From contig NZ_VAHN01000011.1 in NCBI RefSeq assembly GCF_005796205.1, forward strand, positions 62,001 through 126,000: a DNA stretch of 64,000 nt. The letters run 5' to 3'. Position 1 is the stretch's first letter. Every line of letters begins with the position of its first letter. Source of the DNA: Pseudarthrobacter sp. NamE2. GTDB lineage: Bacteria > Actinomycetota > Actinomycetes > Actinomycetales > Micrococcaceae. The position numbers were made by a program, and so were the translations under genes. Below, piece after piece: positions 52,645 to 61,548 of the stretch. The notes under the pieces are model-generated. The model saw only the letters and a list, made by a program, of their open reading frames with translations, was not told the DNA's origin and did not search any database.

Positions 52645-52907
52645 GGATTCAACTGTGCCGCAAGCTTCCGACTATTCGGCGGATTTCCATTGCTTATCCC
52701 CGCACCACCGATGATCATGGGTATGTACACCGATTGGGGCAATCTCCAGATTGTGAGCTGCGTGGCCTGGCTGAACGGGGCCGGACCCGGCAGCTCAACG
52801 GGTACCAAGGGAATGGGCGCGTTGGGGGCGTCCATTTCTCGTTAAGCCCGAAAATCCGCCGCGCAGGGCTGGAACCGAGGCCGTCTGGGACGGCTTGCGC
52901 AGCCCAA
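52645..52907. other. Intergenic region without a recognised gene
   Basis: About 260 bases before the tRNA promoter. Short open frames on both strands (for example 52641-52835 minus, Pro-rich 64 residues) lack a ribosome site and recognisable motifs. Local AT content is higher than average. Confidence 0.5.
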
Positions 52908-52937
52908 TTGGGCGATGCGCAAAACATCAGGTAGTCT
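52908..52937 (+). promoter_or_regulatory. Probable tRNA-Ser promoter
   Basis: TTGGGC (52908-52913) and TAGTCT (52932-52937), 18 bp apart, about 30 bases before the mature 5' end. Confidence 0.5.
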
Positions 52938-52965
52938 AGTACCTGCTTTTGATTCAGAAGCAGAT

Positions 52966-53050
52966 GGAGAATTCGCCTAGCGGCCTATGGCGCACGCCTG
53001 GAACGCGTGTTGGGTTAACGCCCTCGGGGGTTCAAATCCCCCATTCTCCG
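52966..53050 (+). tRNA. tRNA-Ser (anticodon GGA)
   Basis: An 85-base class II tRNA. Acceptor strands GGAGAAT / ATTCTCC, discriminator G, anticodon stem CACGC / GCGTG enclosing loop CTGGAAC (anticodon GGA, reads UCC and UCU), T arm GGGGGTTCAAATCCCCC and a long variable arm, as expected for serine. CC of the 3' end is genomic; the final A is not. Confidence 0.96.
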
Positions 53051-53058
53051 CCGGTCGA

Positions 53059-53095
53059 GAACCCGGTCCCGCCTTGGCGGGGCCGGGTTCTTGCG
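53059..53095 (+). terminator. Terminator of the tRNA-Ser gene
   Basis: 15-bp arms GAACCCGGTCCCGCC / GGCGGGGCCGGGTTC with one G-T pair and a TT-centred loop, followed by TTGCGTTT. Confidence 0.85.
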
Positions 53096-53143
53096 TTTCC
53101 GGCCGCGGTGCCGGTGCAACGTCGGCCTCCAGAGCGGGAGCGG

Positions 53144-54067
53144 CTATTCCAGGTCCGCCCCGGGCAGGCCGAGCCGCCGCAGCCGTGACCTTGCTGCCAG
53201 CTCGCTGGGTCCCTTGGGTCCCAAAGCCAGGCGGACGACGCCGAGAACGGCTGTGGTGGCGAACCTCACGGGTAGGGGAAACGGGCCCAGCCGCGGGACC
53301 TTGAGCCCCAGCATCTCCCGGAACCTTGGCTCCAGGCTGTACACGGCCCCGGCGAAAAGAACCCGATAGCCGGGGCGCAGCAGGGGATGCAGCGGTGCGT
53401 CGCGGATGAACGCGACGGTCTCGGCCACGCGCTCGTCAACACGCAGCTCGCCGCTGGCGTACCAGGCGTCCAGTTGGTGCCGCATCTCCGACTCGGTCAG
53501 CGGCGGGCCGGCCACGCCCATCAGCCTGCCAGCCTGTGCCCACTCCCGCACATAGGCGTCAGGTCCGCCGGGGATGGCATGGCCCCAGATCTTATGAGCC
53601 GCCAAAAAGGAATCCGTGAAAGTGAGGTGGACCCAGCTGGCCAGTTCCGGATCATTCGCGCTGTAGCTGCGAACCGCACCGCGCCCGTCGCTGTAGTCAC
53701 CCTGCACCGCTTCGTGGAGCCGGCGCACCCTGCGCGAGGCTTCGTCCGCGGCATCCCTGGAACCGTAGGTCACCGTGAAGATCCAGCGGATGGTGTGGGC
53801 CAGGCGGCCGAGAGGATCATCGCGGAAATTTGAATGCTCGTGGACTCCGGCAAGGGCGCCCGGGTGCAGGGACTGCATCAGCAGGGTCCGGATCCCGGCA
53901 ACGATGGGGGACATGGAACCATGCACCGCCCAGACTGCCGACCCCGGGAGGTGGTATCCGGGGTCATCGCCTTCCGCCAGCTGGAGTGCCCAGTCGGGCG
54001 GCGCGTCTGATTTACCCGTGAAGGTCTTTTTGAGCTCGTCCTGCCATGTCCGGAGGAAACTGTCCAT
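53144..54067 (-). CDS. MpaB-type oxygenase (DUF2236)
   Basis: A 307-residue protein of the rubber-oxygenase/MpaB-like heme family. Landmarks: WAVHGSMSPIVAGIRTLLMQ SLHPGALAGVHEHSNFRDDP, GRLAHTIRWIFTVTYGSRDA, VRRLHEAVQG and LTFTDSFLAAHKIWG, with His residues at the expected heme-ligand sites. Actinobacterial members are abundant and mostly uncharacterised. ATG 54067 is preferred over an ATG 31 codons upstream, as family members begin just before FLRTWQDELKKTF. Confidence 0.82.
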   Translation of the reverse strand: MDSFLRTWQDELKKTFTGKSDAPPDWALQLAEGDDPGYHLPGSAVWAVHGSMSPIVAGIRTLLMQSLHPGALAGVHEHSNFRDDPLGRLAHTIRWIFTVTYGSRDAADEASRRVRRLHEAVQGDYSDGRGAVRSYSANDPELASWVHLTFTDSFLAAHKIWGHAIPGGPDAYVREWAQAGRLMGVAGPPLTESEMRHQLDAWYASGELRVDERVAETVAFIRDAPLHPLLRPGYRVLFAGAVYSLEPRFREMLGLKVPRLGPFPLPVRFATTAVLGVVRLALGPKGPSELAARSRLRRLGLPGADLE

Positions 54068-54257
54068 ATCCCATTGTCGCCCTGCCAATGGGCGGAGTCC
54101 CCTTAGGGAGACCAGAGAAGGGCTAGGTATTAGGAAGTGGACTCCCATAAAAACCCGCAATTTGCACTGCGGACCTTCACATGCGTCGAAGCCGTGTGGT
54201 CACATGGGAGGAACCGTCTAGAAATGGTGCGGGTAGACGCCTGTTGGAGTCATTCTG

Positions 54258-55880
54258 TTGGACATGCATCGGGGCCGGGATCTGGGCAAAAACTCCCGGA
54301 GGAGTCCCCTTCCGGCCACGCGCCTTCTTGCCGCCACCGGTGCTTTGGCCGTGTCGTTTTCCGTCGCCAACCTGCCCGGAACCCTTGAGCCGCGGCAGGT
54401 GTCGTCTGCTACCGGGCCGACGGCGGGAAGCTCTCCTGCCTCCGGGAACGGGCACACCGCTCCACAACCCCCGCGTCCGGCAACCGAAGCCGCCGGCGTG
54501 GTACTTCGCGCACCGGACGGATTCAACCTCGGGTCCGAGCCGCACGGGGTGCCCAGCGAGCCGCACGCAGTGCTGCAGTTCCCGCGTCCAATGGTCACTG
54601 GTTCCGCCCCGGACACGCCGGCACTGCCGGCTGTTGGGCTGTCCGGAATTGTCAGGCCTGCCGCCGGGTTCCTGATGGCGCCTCTTCAATTGCTTATTCC
54701 CAGCTCACCGTTCGGGTTCCGGATCAGCCCGTTGACCGGTACGGCCGGCGACTTCCATTTAGGGCAGGATTACGCGGCCCCCTGCGGTACAAGTGTCTAC
54801 GCCGCCGATTCAGGGGTTGTGCGGGCCGCAGGATGGCATCCATGGGGCGGCGGAAACCGCGTCGAAATTGATCACGGCAACGGACTGGTAACCACCTATA
54901 ACCACCTCGAATCCGTGGCCGTGCGCAGGGGCGACGACGTCCAGGTGGGCCAGATCGTCGGACGTGTGGGCAGCACGGGCTGGTCAACAGGCTGCCATCT
55001 GCACTTTGAAACCATCCTGAACGGCGCGCATGTAAGTCCACTCAAGTGGAGACTGGTTGGTCTCAAAGCCCTCGCCGGTGGTGGAACCCCTGATTTGTAC
55101 TCCTACACCCCCGGCTCCGGCAGTCCAGGGGATGAATGGCTAAATTGGACACCGCCCGGAATCAAGAGCACCGCACCTTTGCTGCCCGAAGCGGAAGCAG
55201 AGACGACGACGGCGCGTTCGTCGGCAGAGTCGGGAACGGCATCAACGCCGTCCCCTCCATCACCGGCAGGCTCATCGACACCCTTCCCCCAGGCTTCCGA
55301 ATCGCCAGGCGCGCCATCACCTTCGCTGACCGACACAACGCCGTCGCCTTCGCCCTCACCAACTGGCACGACGCCGTCGCCGTCACCAACTGGCACGACG
55401 CCGTCGCCGTCACCAACTGACACGACGCCGTCGCCTTCGCCGACTCCGGATGAGCCAGGCCCGTCACCAACCGACCCCGCCGCAACCCCCACGGAGCCAG
55501 CGCCCCCGCCAACGGAAGCCACGCCCACTCCGACTGACTCCACGCCGCCACCGACGGAAACGACACCCCCGGCAACGGAACCAGTGCCGCCTTCAACTGA
55601 CCCGGCACCAGCCCCCGTAGAGCCGGCGCCTTCTCCGGTCGAACCTGCCCCGTCCCCGGTTGAGCCCGCGCCCTCGCCGGTCAAACCTGCACCGTCCCCG
55701 GTTGAGTCCGCGCCCTCGCCGGTCGAACCTGCACCGTCCCCGGTTGAGTCCGCGCCCTCGCCGGTTGAGCCAGCACCTTCTCCCGTAAAGCCGACGCCCT
55801 CCCCGGTTGCCCCGGCACCATCAATCACCCCGACAACCGACCCGCTTCCGGCGGAGCCGACGTCAGAGCCAAGCTTTTAG
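54258..55880 (+). CDS. Exported M23 (LytM) endopeptidase with Pro/Ser/Thr repeat tail
   Basis: A 540-residue cell-wall hydrolase. Basic N terminus and hydrophobic segment (ATRLLAATGALAVSFSVANL) form a signal or anchor. The M23 domain at about 150-270 has the zinc ligands His and Asp in FHLGQDYAAPCG and the last His in GCHLHFETI, with NHLESVAVRRGD between. After about residue 300 the chain consists of Ser/Pro/Thr repeats (TGTTPSPSP units, then SPVEPA hexads), a likely wall-spanning region. TTG 54258 follows GGAG at 8 bases; ATG 54264 is the alternative. No sortase signal is seen. Confidence 0.87.
   Translation: MDMHRGRDLGKNSRRSPLPATRLLAATGALAVSFSVANLPGTLEPRQVSSATGPTAGSSPASGNGHTAPQPPRPATEAAGVVLRAPDGFNLGSEPHGVPSEPHAVLQFPRPMVTGSAPDTPALPAVGLSGIVRPAAGFLMAPLQLLIPSSPFGFRISPLTGTAGDFHLGQDYAAPCGTSVYAADSGVVRAAGWHPWGGGNRVEIDHGNGLVTTYNHLESVAVRRGDDVQVGQIVGRVGSTGWSTGCHLHFETILNGAHVSPLKWRLVGLKALAGGGTPDLYSYTPGSGSPGDEWLNWTPPGIKSTAPLLPEAEAETTTARSSAESGTASTPSPPSPAGSSTPFPQASESPGAPSPSLTDTTPSPSPSPTGTTPSPSPTGTTPSPSPTDTTPSPSPTPDEPGPSPTDPAATPTEPAPPPTEATPTPTDSTPPPTETTPPATEPVPPSTDPAPAPVEPAPSPVEPAPSPVEPAPSPVKPAPSPVESAPSPVEPAPSPVESAPSPVEPAPSPVKPTPSPVAPAPSITPTTDPLPAEPTSEPSF
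55359..55437 (+). repeat. 27-bp tandem repeat in the M23 gene
   Basis: Nearly three copies of a 27-base unit beginning CCAACTGGCACGACG, encoding PTGTTPSPS. The first two copies are identical, pointing to recent slippage. Confidence 0.85.
55612..55830 (+). repeat. 18-bp tandem repeats (SPVEPA) in the M23 gene
   Basis: About a dozen 18-base units encoding SPVEPA and its SPVESA and SPVKPA variants; alternating synonymous codons create a 36-base higher-order period in the middle. Confidence 0.85.
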
Positions 55881-56160
55881 GGTCCCTGGAGCAGTACAGG
55901 ACGAATACTGCCGGAACCTGCAGGTTTCCGGCTGCTGGAACTTTGCCTCGCCGCTCAAGCGCGGACAGTCGCCGAACGGGGCGACGGTGTCCCTGCTTGA
56001 CAGCGCCCTTTGCCGAACGTAGTCAGCACAAGCGCAGTTCTTTTATCTTTTTCCACATTGGTTACGGCGATTTGCCCAAAGTTTGCCAAATGTCTGATTG
56101 GATAAATATTACTGAAGGGTACAAGGGAAGCGCCGTTTCCCACCGACCACAGAGGTAGCA
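55881..56160. other. Intergenic region before the metallophosphoesterase gene
   Basis: 280 bases without a gene. A palindromic hairpin at 55910-55932 (GCCGGAA / TTTCCGGC) probably ends the M23 transcript. Bases 56038-56115 are AT-rich (TTTATCTTTTTCC, TAAATATTAC), unlike their surroundings, and should contain the promoter, though no clear -35/-10 pair can be fixed. AGAGGTAGC is the ribosome site at 56152. Confidence 0.5.
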
Positions 56161-57087
56161 ATGGAGCACATCGAGGCCGAGCACCCCCGGCCACGCCACT
56201 TCCTACTACACATCAGCGACACCCACTTGGTGGGCGGCCCGGATCCCCTGTACGGGGCTGTTGACAGCGAGGCCCGCCTTGCCCAGCTCTTCGAGGAAGT
56301 CAGGGCGTCCGGGGCCAGGCCGGAGGCTGTCATCTTCACCGGTGACCTCGCGGACAAGGGCGATCCCAAAGCCTACGTAAAACTCCGGGCCATCGTGGGC
56401 CCGGCCTGCGAGGAGCTGGGCGCGCAGATCATTTGGGCCATGGGCAACCACGACAACCGTGCGCACTTTCGCGAGGGCCTTCTGGATGAGGCCGGCAGCG
56501 ACGCCCCTGTTGACAACAGCTATTTCATCAACGGCCTCCGTGTCATCACCCTGGACACGTCCGTACCAGGATTCCACCACGGCGAGCTGAGCGGCCCGCA
56601 GCTGGAGTGGCTGGCCCGCGAGCTGGAGACCCCGGCGCCGGACGGTACCATTTTGGCCCTGCACCATCCGCCGGTCCCGTCCGTCCTGGACCTGTCCGTG
56701 CTGGTGGAGCTGCGCGATCAGGCCTCGTTGGCGGCAGTGGTGCGGAACTCGGACGTCCGGACCATCCTTGCCGGCCACCTGCACTACTCCACCAACGCCA
56801 TGTTTGCCGGCATTCCCGTGTCAGTGGCCTCGGCGAGCTGCTACACCCAGGACCTGAACGTTCCGGTCGGCGGCACCCGCGGACAGGACAGCGGCCAGGC
56901 CTTCAACCTGGTCCACGTCTACGAACACACCATTGTCCACTCCGTTGTCCCGCTGGGAAGTTCGACGACGGTTGGCGAGTACGTGACCGCGGAAGAAACC
57001 GCACGGCGGCTGGAAGCAGCAGGCATCCGGATCCCCGAGACCAGGGAGCGCAGCAACGCCAGGGTGGGCGTTTCCACAGGACGCTAG
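56161..57087 (+). CDS. Metallophosphoesterase, CpdA-like
   Basis: A 308-residue calcineurin-like phosphoesterase with all five metal-site blocks: [41 protein letters not shown] and [15 protein letters not shown]. The arrangement resembles class III cyclic nucleotide phosphodiesterases (CpdA); cyclic-nucleotide activity is not assured. An atypical C-terminal stretch of 40 residues follows. It ends at a convergent terminator with the Stealth gene. Confidence 0.87.
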   Translation: MEHIEAEHPRPRHFLLHISDTHLVGGPDPLYGAVDSEARLAQLFEEVRASGARPEAVIFTGDLADKGDPKAYVKLRAIVGPACEELGAQIIWAMGNHDNRAHFREGLLDEAGSDAPVDNSYFINGLRVITLDTSVPGFHHGELSGPQLEWLARELETPAPDGTILALHHPPVPSVLDLSVLVELRDQASLAAVVRNSDVRTILAGHLHYSTNAMFAGIPVSVASASCYTQDLNVPVGGTRGQDSGQAFNLVHVYEHTIVHSVVPLGSSTTVGEYVTAEETARRLEAAGIRIPETRERSNARVGVSTGR

Positions 57088-57097
57088 GAAGCAACTA

Positions 57098-57136
57098 TGG
57101 CTGGGGCCGGTTCCATGCGGAACCGGCCCCCAGCCA
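57098..57136. terminator. Bidirectional terminator
   Basis: 17-18-bp arms (57098-57114 and 57119-57136, one bulged C), beginning TGGCTGGGGCCGG, loop ATGC, between convergent genes. Confidence 0.75.
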
Positions 57137-57158
57137 CGTCAGTGGTACCCGCTGCCGG

Positions 57159-58784
57159 TTACTTCTCCCACGGCGCCTTGACGGGAAAGTACTTCTCCAG
57201 AAAGTCGGTGACCGCCTCTGCCCGTTCGTCCGCCGGCACTTCGGGGAAGCTTCCGTCGTTCAGGCAGAAGAAGTCCATGTTCCGCTTGGACAACAGTTTG
57301 GGGAGGTAGTTGAGCCCTGTCCGCATGGTGGTATCCACGTAGCGGACCTTGGCAGCGGTCTGGGTGACCGCGCGGCCGGTCAGCAGCGCGTAGTAGTGGT
57401 AAAACGAGTTGGTGACGGAGATGTTATCTGCCGCACGGAACCGGCTGGCTGCCGTCTTGCGGAATTCGTCGGGGAACTCCTGTTCCATTTTGGAGACGAG
57501 GCTGCGGCGCAGAGGGGCGGCACAGTGCTCCAGGTGGCGGGTGGTGATCCGGCCGAACCGGTCCCACAGCAACTTGCGGTTCACCCGGGCCGCGTTTTCG
57601 AACCCGCTCCGTTCCGCCGCGTTCTCACCCAGGCCGATGCGGGTCTCCGCCTCGATGAATTTGGTGATCCCGCCGGGCGTGAAGAACACATCCGGGCTGA
57701 CCGGGCGGCCAAAGAACATATCATCGTTGGAATAGAGGAAGTGCTCCGAGAGCCCCTCAATGTGGTGCAGCTGGCATTCGACGGCCTGCGAGTTGTGGGT
57801 GGGCAGCACTGAGGGATCGGCGAAGAACTCCTCACTGCGCACAATCGTCACGGAGGGATGGTCTGCCAGCCAGGCGGGGGCGGGGGAGTCTGTGGCGATG
57901 AAGATCCGGCGGATCCACGGTGCAAACATGTAGACGGACCGGAGGGCGTACTTGAGTTCGTTGATCTGCCGGAAGCGCGCTTCGTGGTCGTCGCCTTCGC
58001 CCAGTACGTGGCCCTTCTGCTGGGCGCGCCGGGCGGCGATGTACTCGGGGGAGCTTCCGTCCACCCAGGAGAAAACAATATCAATGTCGAAGCTGATATC
58101 GCTGGCGTGGTCCGCGAACATGTTTTCGATGGTGGGCCAGGTGTGCCCGTAGCGTTCCACAGTGCCGCGGACAGCGTCCTGGCGGAGCAGGGTCCTGCGG
58201 GTCAGCGAGTTTTCGATCGGCAGGATGATTTCCTCGCCTTCGAAGGACCAGAGCTCAAGTTGGACGCCGGCAGAGGCGCCGAATTCGAAGCCGCCCCCGG
58301 GCTCCACCCGCGGCCGGTACAAGCGGAAGATGCGCGTCTGCTTGCTGGTGGAGAGCTCCCCGTCGGCCACCAGGACAGCGCTCTTCTTCTTGGCGTCCAC
58401 CGTCATGGAATAAAACGGTTCATTCCGGCAAGCCGCCACCAGGGCTGCCCGGAGCTTCTTTCGGTCTTTCCAGTCCAGGGCGATGACGGGCCGGTCGTTG
58501 TTGCCACGGACCAGCAGGTACGCCAGCCCGGCGTCCGCAAGGACGGTGCGCAGGAACAGCAGGTCCTCCACCATGGCCTGGTAGTGGGTCCTGTTGTAAT
58601 TGATCAGCGCGTAACGTCCCCGGTGCCGGATGACGTCAGGCCGGTGCTTAAGGCGCCGCTCCGCAGCCGCGGACGTGGCCTCCTCGTGAAATTGTTCCTC
58701 TACGGACGCCTGGCCACCGAAGTAGACCTCGTCCTGTACCGGTGCTTCTGTAATGGTTTTCTCCGTGCTGCTGGAAGTAGGCAT
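57159..58784 (-). CDS. Stealth-family sugar-phosphate transferase
   Basis: A 541-residue enzyme expected to transfer hexose-1-phosphate to a polysaccharide, as in capsule synthases. All four Stealth blocks are visible: CR1 DIDIVFSWVDGSSPEYIAAR, CR2 RFRQINELKYALRSVYMFAP WIRRIFIATD, CR3 NSQAVECQLHHIEGLSEHFL YSNDDMFFGR, CR4 NMDFFCLNDG. The first 200 residues are an actinobacterial N-terminal region. The ATG at 58784 has CAGGTAG before it; ATG 58796 is possible. It lies 64 bases downstream of a HAD phosphatase, which may supply or salvage the sugar phosphate. Confidence 0.9.
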   Translation of the reverse strand: MPTSSSTEKTITEAPVQDEVYFGGQASVEEQFHEEATSAAAERRLKHRPDVIRHRGRYALINYNRTHYQAMVEDLLFLRTVLADAGLAYLLVRGNNDRPVIALDWKDRKKLRAALVAACRNEPFYSMTVDAKKKSAVLVADGELSTSKQTRIFRLYRPRVEPGGGFEFGASAGVQLELWSFEGEEIILPIENSLTRRTLLRQDAVRGTVERYGHTWPTIENMFADHASDISFDIDIVFSWVDGSSPEYIAARRAQQKGHVLGEGDDHEARFRQINELKYALRSVYMFAPWIRRIFIATDSPAPAWLADHPSVTIVRSEEFFADPSVLPTHNSQAVECQLHHIEGLSEHFLYSNDDMFFGRPVSPDVFFTPGGITKFIEAETRIGLGENAAERSGFENAARVNRKLLWDRFGRITTRHLEHCAAPLRRSLVSKMEQEFPDEFRKTAASRFRAADNISVTNSFYHYYALLTGRAVTQTAAKVRYVDTTMRTGLNYLPKLLSKRNMDFFCLNDGSFPEVPADERAEAVTDFLEKYFPVKAPWEK

Positions 58785-58847
58785 GTCTACCTGCATGATA
58801 TCCGCGCGGAGGAAACAGGACGTTGCCGCGGACTCCCTGACCGGGAC

Positions 58848-59777
58848 TTAAGCGCCCAGCGCCTCCCGCCAGCTGCGCAGGAAGGCGCCGCCGGCGTCGT
58901 CATGGATCACTGTGGCCTCAAGACCAAGGTCAGCGGCGGTGAGGACGTCGTACGGCTTGGGCGGGACGCCGTCCGCGGGGCGCACGTCCACGTGCTTCAC
59001 TGCATGGTCGTTGTGGTGCAGCCAGTCCGCCATCGCGTAGTCCGTGCGGGAATCACCCACGGTCCGCCACGCTGCCGGGGTGATGCCCTGCGCGGCCAGC
59101 AGTTCAACAGCCCGGCTGGCGCCCAGGTCCTTCCCCAGCCGAACGGACTCGATGTCCGTGGAAATGATGGTGGGGTCCACGCGGTAGTCCACCTCGTCAT
59201 CGGAATTAGGTGCATGGTGGTCCAGCCGGACCACGCCCAGTCCGTGCCGGGCCATCAGGTCCATGGCGTCGGCGTCGAAGAGCTTCTGCTCGGCGAGGTA
59301 ATCGGCGCTTGGGACACCGATGTGCTGCTCCACGGACACCATGGCACGTTTGGTCTCATCAAAGAACATATGTGCGGCATAGTCCTCCGCCACCATGCGC
59401 CGGACGTCATCACCGTAGGCCGCCGGCACGGCCAGTTCCCGGTCCACGTGGATGGGGCCCGGTCCGGCCGAGGTGAAGCTGAACCACACCGCACCCTTCT
59501 CGCAGACAGCATGGATGATGGTGCCGGACGGCATCCCCGCGGCAATCATGGGTTCCATGACCTGTTCCCGGATGAACGCGTCGGAGCGGCCGGTGTTGAA
59601 AACAACCGGAATGCCGGCGGCAGCCAGGGCCACCAGGTCGCCGATGATCTCCGGTTTGACGTCGCGGGTCAGCGGGCTTGCCACCGGCCCGTCCACGTCC
59701 AGCAGCAGCGCCAGGGGCGGCGTGGAGGGCAGGCGGACACCTGGTGCGGACACGGCAAAGTACTGGGAGGCTGTCAT
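58848..59777 (-). CDS. HAD-superfamily phosphatase (Cof-like)
   Basis: A 309-residue hydrolase. Motif I is LALLLDVDGPVAS with both Asp residues, motif II is PVVFNTGRSDAF, and motif IV is WRTVGDSRTDYAMADWL. The C2-type cap lies between. A Lys for motif III is likely in SVRLGKDLGASRAVELL. Substrate unknown; position upstream of the Stealth gene suggests a sugar phosphate. CAGAAT stands 6 nt before ATG 59777. Confidence 0.82.
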   Translation of the reverse strand: MTASQYFAVSAPGVRLPSTPPLALLLDVDGPVASPLTRDVKPEIIGDLVALAAAGIPVVFNTGRSDAFIREQVMEPMIAAGMPSGTIIHAVCEKGAVWFSFTSAGPGPIHVDRELAVPAAYGDDVRRMVAEDYAAHMFFDETKRAMVSVEQHIGVPSADYLAEQKLFDADAMDLMARHGLGVVRLDHHAPNSDDEVDYRVDPTIISTDIESVRLGKDLGASRAVELLAAQGITPAAWRTVGDSRTDYAMADWLHHNDHAVKHVDVRPADGVPPKPYDVLTAADLGLEATVIHDDAGGAFLRSWREALGA

Positions 59778-59923
59778 GCGCCCATTCTGTCAGCAGCAAC
59801 TGAAGGTTCCTGAACCGGTAACAGAAAATCAACGCCTGTGACATGGTCACCGTTTGGCTACAACCTCGCGGCGGCGCGGCAGGGTACTTTCGCTCCCCTT
59901 GGCAGGATGCCTAGGGTGGCAGG

Positions 59924-60223
59924 GTGATATTCAAAGCTGTGGGCGAGGGCCGCCCTTACCCCGACCATGGTTACACCACACCCAAGGAGTGGGCGTCGCT
60001 GCCGCCGCGGCCGGTCCGGCTCGATGAACTGGTGACCACCAAACGGACGCTGGACCTGGAAGCGTTGCTGGCCGAGGACTCGACGTTCTTCGGTGACCTG
60101 TTCCCGCATGTGGTGCAGTACCAGGGAACCCTGTACCTGGAAGACGGCCTGCACCGCGCCGTGCGGACGGCCCTGCATCAGCGCACCGCGATCCACGCCC
60201 GGGTCCTGGTGCTCGATGGCTAG
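59924..60223 (+). CDS. ParB-nuclease-like small protein
   Basis: A 99-residue protein. RPVRLDELVTTKRTLDLEAL, FPHVVQYQGTLYLEDGLHRA and VRTALHQRTAIHARVLVLD follow the ParB/Srx N-terminal pattern, where DG-x-HR forms the nucleotide-binding turn. No HTH follows. It overlaps the LytR_C gene by 8 bases. TAGGGT lies 6 nt before GTG 59924. Role unknown; the pairing with LytR_C recurs in related genomes as far as I recall. Confidence 0.7.
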   Translation: MIFKAVGEGRPYPDHGYTTPKEWASLPPRPVRLDELVTTKRTLDLEALLAEDSTFFGDLFPHVVQYQGTLYLEDGLHRAVRTALHQRTAIHARVLVLDG

Positions 60224-60896
60224 GAAAAAGAAGGTGCAGGACGCCAGTGTCCTGCACGGCCACCACGTGGTGAGCGGGCCGGAGCTGCGCGCCACGTTCG
60301 ATACAGCAGCCAAGGAAACCGACGATACCGCCCGGGTGCGGCGCCGCGTCCTGCACGGGATCGTGCTGGTCCTCCTCATCGGACTGATCGCGGCAGGCAT
60401 CATCACCGCGCTGGCGATCATCAACGGCCGGTTCACCATCCCTGCTGCGGAACCGGCCGAGGAAACCGTGACCGCCTGCCCCGCCGGCACCTTCGACTAC
60501 ATGCCGCACGAGCAGGTCAACCTCAATGTCTACAACTCGACCAGCCGGGCGGGCCTTGCACGCTCCGTGGCGGACGAGTTCCTTGCCCGCAAGTTTGCGG
60601 TTGCAGCGGTGTCCAACGTCGAGTCCGGCTACCGGGGTGTGGCAGCGGTGATCTCCGGCCCTGCGGGGCAGTCCGCCGCGTTCACCGTCCAGCGCAACCT
60701 GCCCGGGTCCGACTACTTCCAGGACGGCCGGACGGACGGCAGCGTGGACGTGATCCTTTCCAGGGACTACAGCGCCCTCCAGCCGCCGGACCTCGTGGAC
60801 CAGACTCCCGGCGCACTCGCCTGCCCCCGGGAAAACCGGCGGGAGGCGGACGCGGAGCCGCGGCCGGTTATGCCTACGGCCGTGCCCACCCGCTGA
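60216..60896 (+). CDS. Membrane-anchored LytR C-terminal-domain protein
   Basis: A 226-residue protein. A cytoplasmic segment of about 50 residues rich in charged residues (MARKKKVQDASVLHGHHVVS) precedes one membrane helix (IVLVLLIGLIAAGIITALAI), then an extracytoplasmic LytR_C domain (QVNLNVYNSTSRAGLARSVA, VAAVISGPAGQSAAFTVQRN). LytR_C domains accompany LCP enzymes that attach polymers to the wall; here the LCP catalytic domain is absent. It overlaps the ParB-like gene. Confidence 0.82.
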   Translation: MARKKKVQDASVLHGHHVVSGPELRATFDTAAKETDDTARVRRRVLHGIVLVLLIGLIAAGIITALAIINGRFTIPAAEPAEETVTACPAGTFDYMPHEQVNLNVYNSTSRAGLARSVADEFLARKFAVAAVSNVESGYRGVAAVISGPAGQSAAFTVQRNLPGSDYFQDGRTDGSVDVILSRDYSALQPPDLVDQTPGALACPRENRREADAEPRPVMPTAVPTR

Positions 60897-60897
60897 C

Positions 60898-61545
60898 TCA
60901 GCTGGCGGCGGGAAGCGGGACAAGCCGGACCGGGCGGCCGGCGTCGTCGAACCGTGCCCCGGCGCCCAGCTGGATGAACCGCACCGTCCTGGCAACGCGC
61001 GCCTCAAGCTCCTCGGGCTCGTCGCTGCCCCGTGCCGCGCTGGAGGAAAGAGTGCCCAGGATCAGCTGCGCCTGCTGGCCCACGTCCGCCACCGGAAGAT
61101 AGCCCTGCTCCATGCCGTTACGCAGGATGCCCTCCAGGAGGACGCTGAGCTCACCCACGTGGTCCGCCAGTTTGGCAAAGGACGACGGCGACAGGACGGC
61201 GCCCATGGCAGGTCCCGGCGGGAGGTGGCGGCGGCTGAGGTCCACCACCTGGGCGCGCACGTACAGGGCCAGCCGCTCCACCGGGTTGTCGAGCTGCTCG
61301 AGGGATTCGCGCAGCTCAGCGAGGAACTTTTCAGTCTCCTCCAGGGCGTAGGAGATGAGCAGCTCTTCGATGTCCGCGAAGTAGTTGTAGACGGCGGTGC
61401 GGCCTACGCCGGCGTGCCGTGCCACGTCGGTCATGGTAAGGCCGGGCAGGCCGTGGGAAAACAGGAGTTCGCCGAAGGCCGTCAGGATGCGGCGCTGCGT
61501 TTCGGCGCGCTGTTCGGCGTTGCTGGCCGCTGAAATCCTTGGCAT
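60898..61545 (-). CDS. TetR-family transcriptional regulator
   Basis: A 215-residue repressor. The HTH is at residues about 13-60: AETQRRILTAFGELLFSHGL then LTMTDVARHAGVGRTAVYNY FADIEELL. The C-terminal ligand domain is helical with no further match. TAAAGT lies 6 nt before ATG 61545 within a dyad, implying autoregulation and a leaderless mRNA. It converges on the LytR_C gene (one base between them). Targets may include the DsbA-like gene upstream on the same strand. Confidence 0.9.
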   Translation of the reverse strand: MPRISAASNAEQRAETQRRILTAFGELLFSHGLPGLTMTDVARHAGVGRTAVYNYFADIEELLISYALEETEKFLAELRESLEQLDNPVERLALYVRAQVVDLSRRHLPPGPAMGAVLSPSSFAKLADHVGELSVLLEGILRNGMEQGYLPVADVGQQAQLILGTLSSSAARGSDEPEELEARVARTVRFIQLGAGARFDDAGRPVRLVPLPAAS

Positions 61546-61548
61546 GCA

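Noticed and set aside
52641..52835. Pro-rich 64-residue frame between the NIF3-like gene and tRNA-Ser
   Set aside because: No ribosome site, no leaderless -10 box and no recognisable motif; a plus-strand frame of equal length overlaps it.
55103..55828. A Gly/Val-rich 241-residue frame on the minus strand
   Set aside because: It is the reverse reading of the M23 repeat tail; regular repeats give open frames on both strands.
55615..55830. Possible CRISPR-like array
   Set aside because: The 18-base units are contiguous, in frame and without unique spacers; they encode SPVEPA hexads.
57858..59813. A 651-residue open frame on the plus strand
   Set aside because: It runs antisense through the Stealth and HAD genes, which have full motif sets; no motif is seen in the antisense product.
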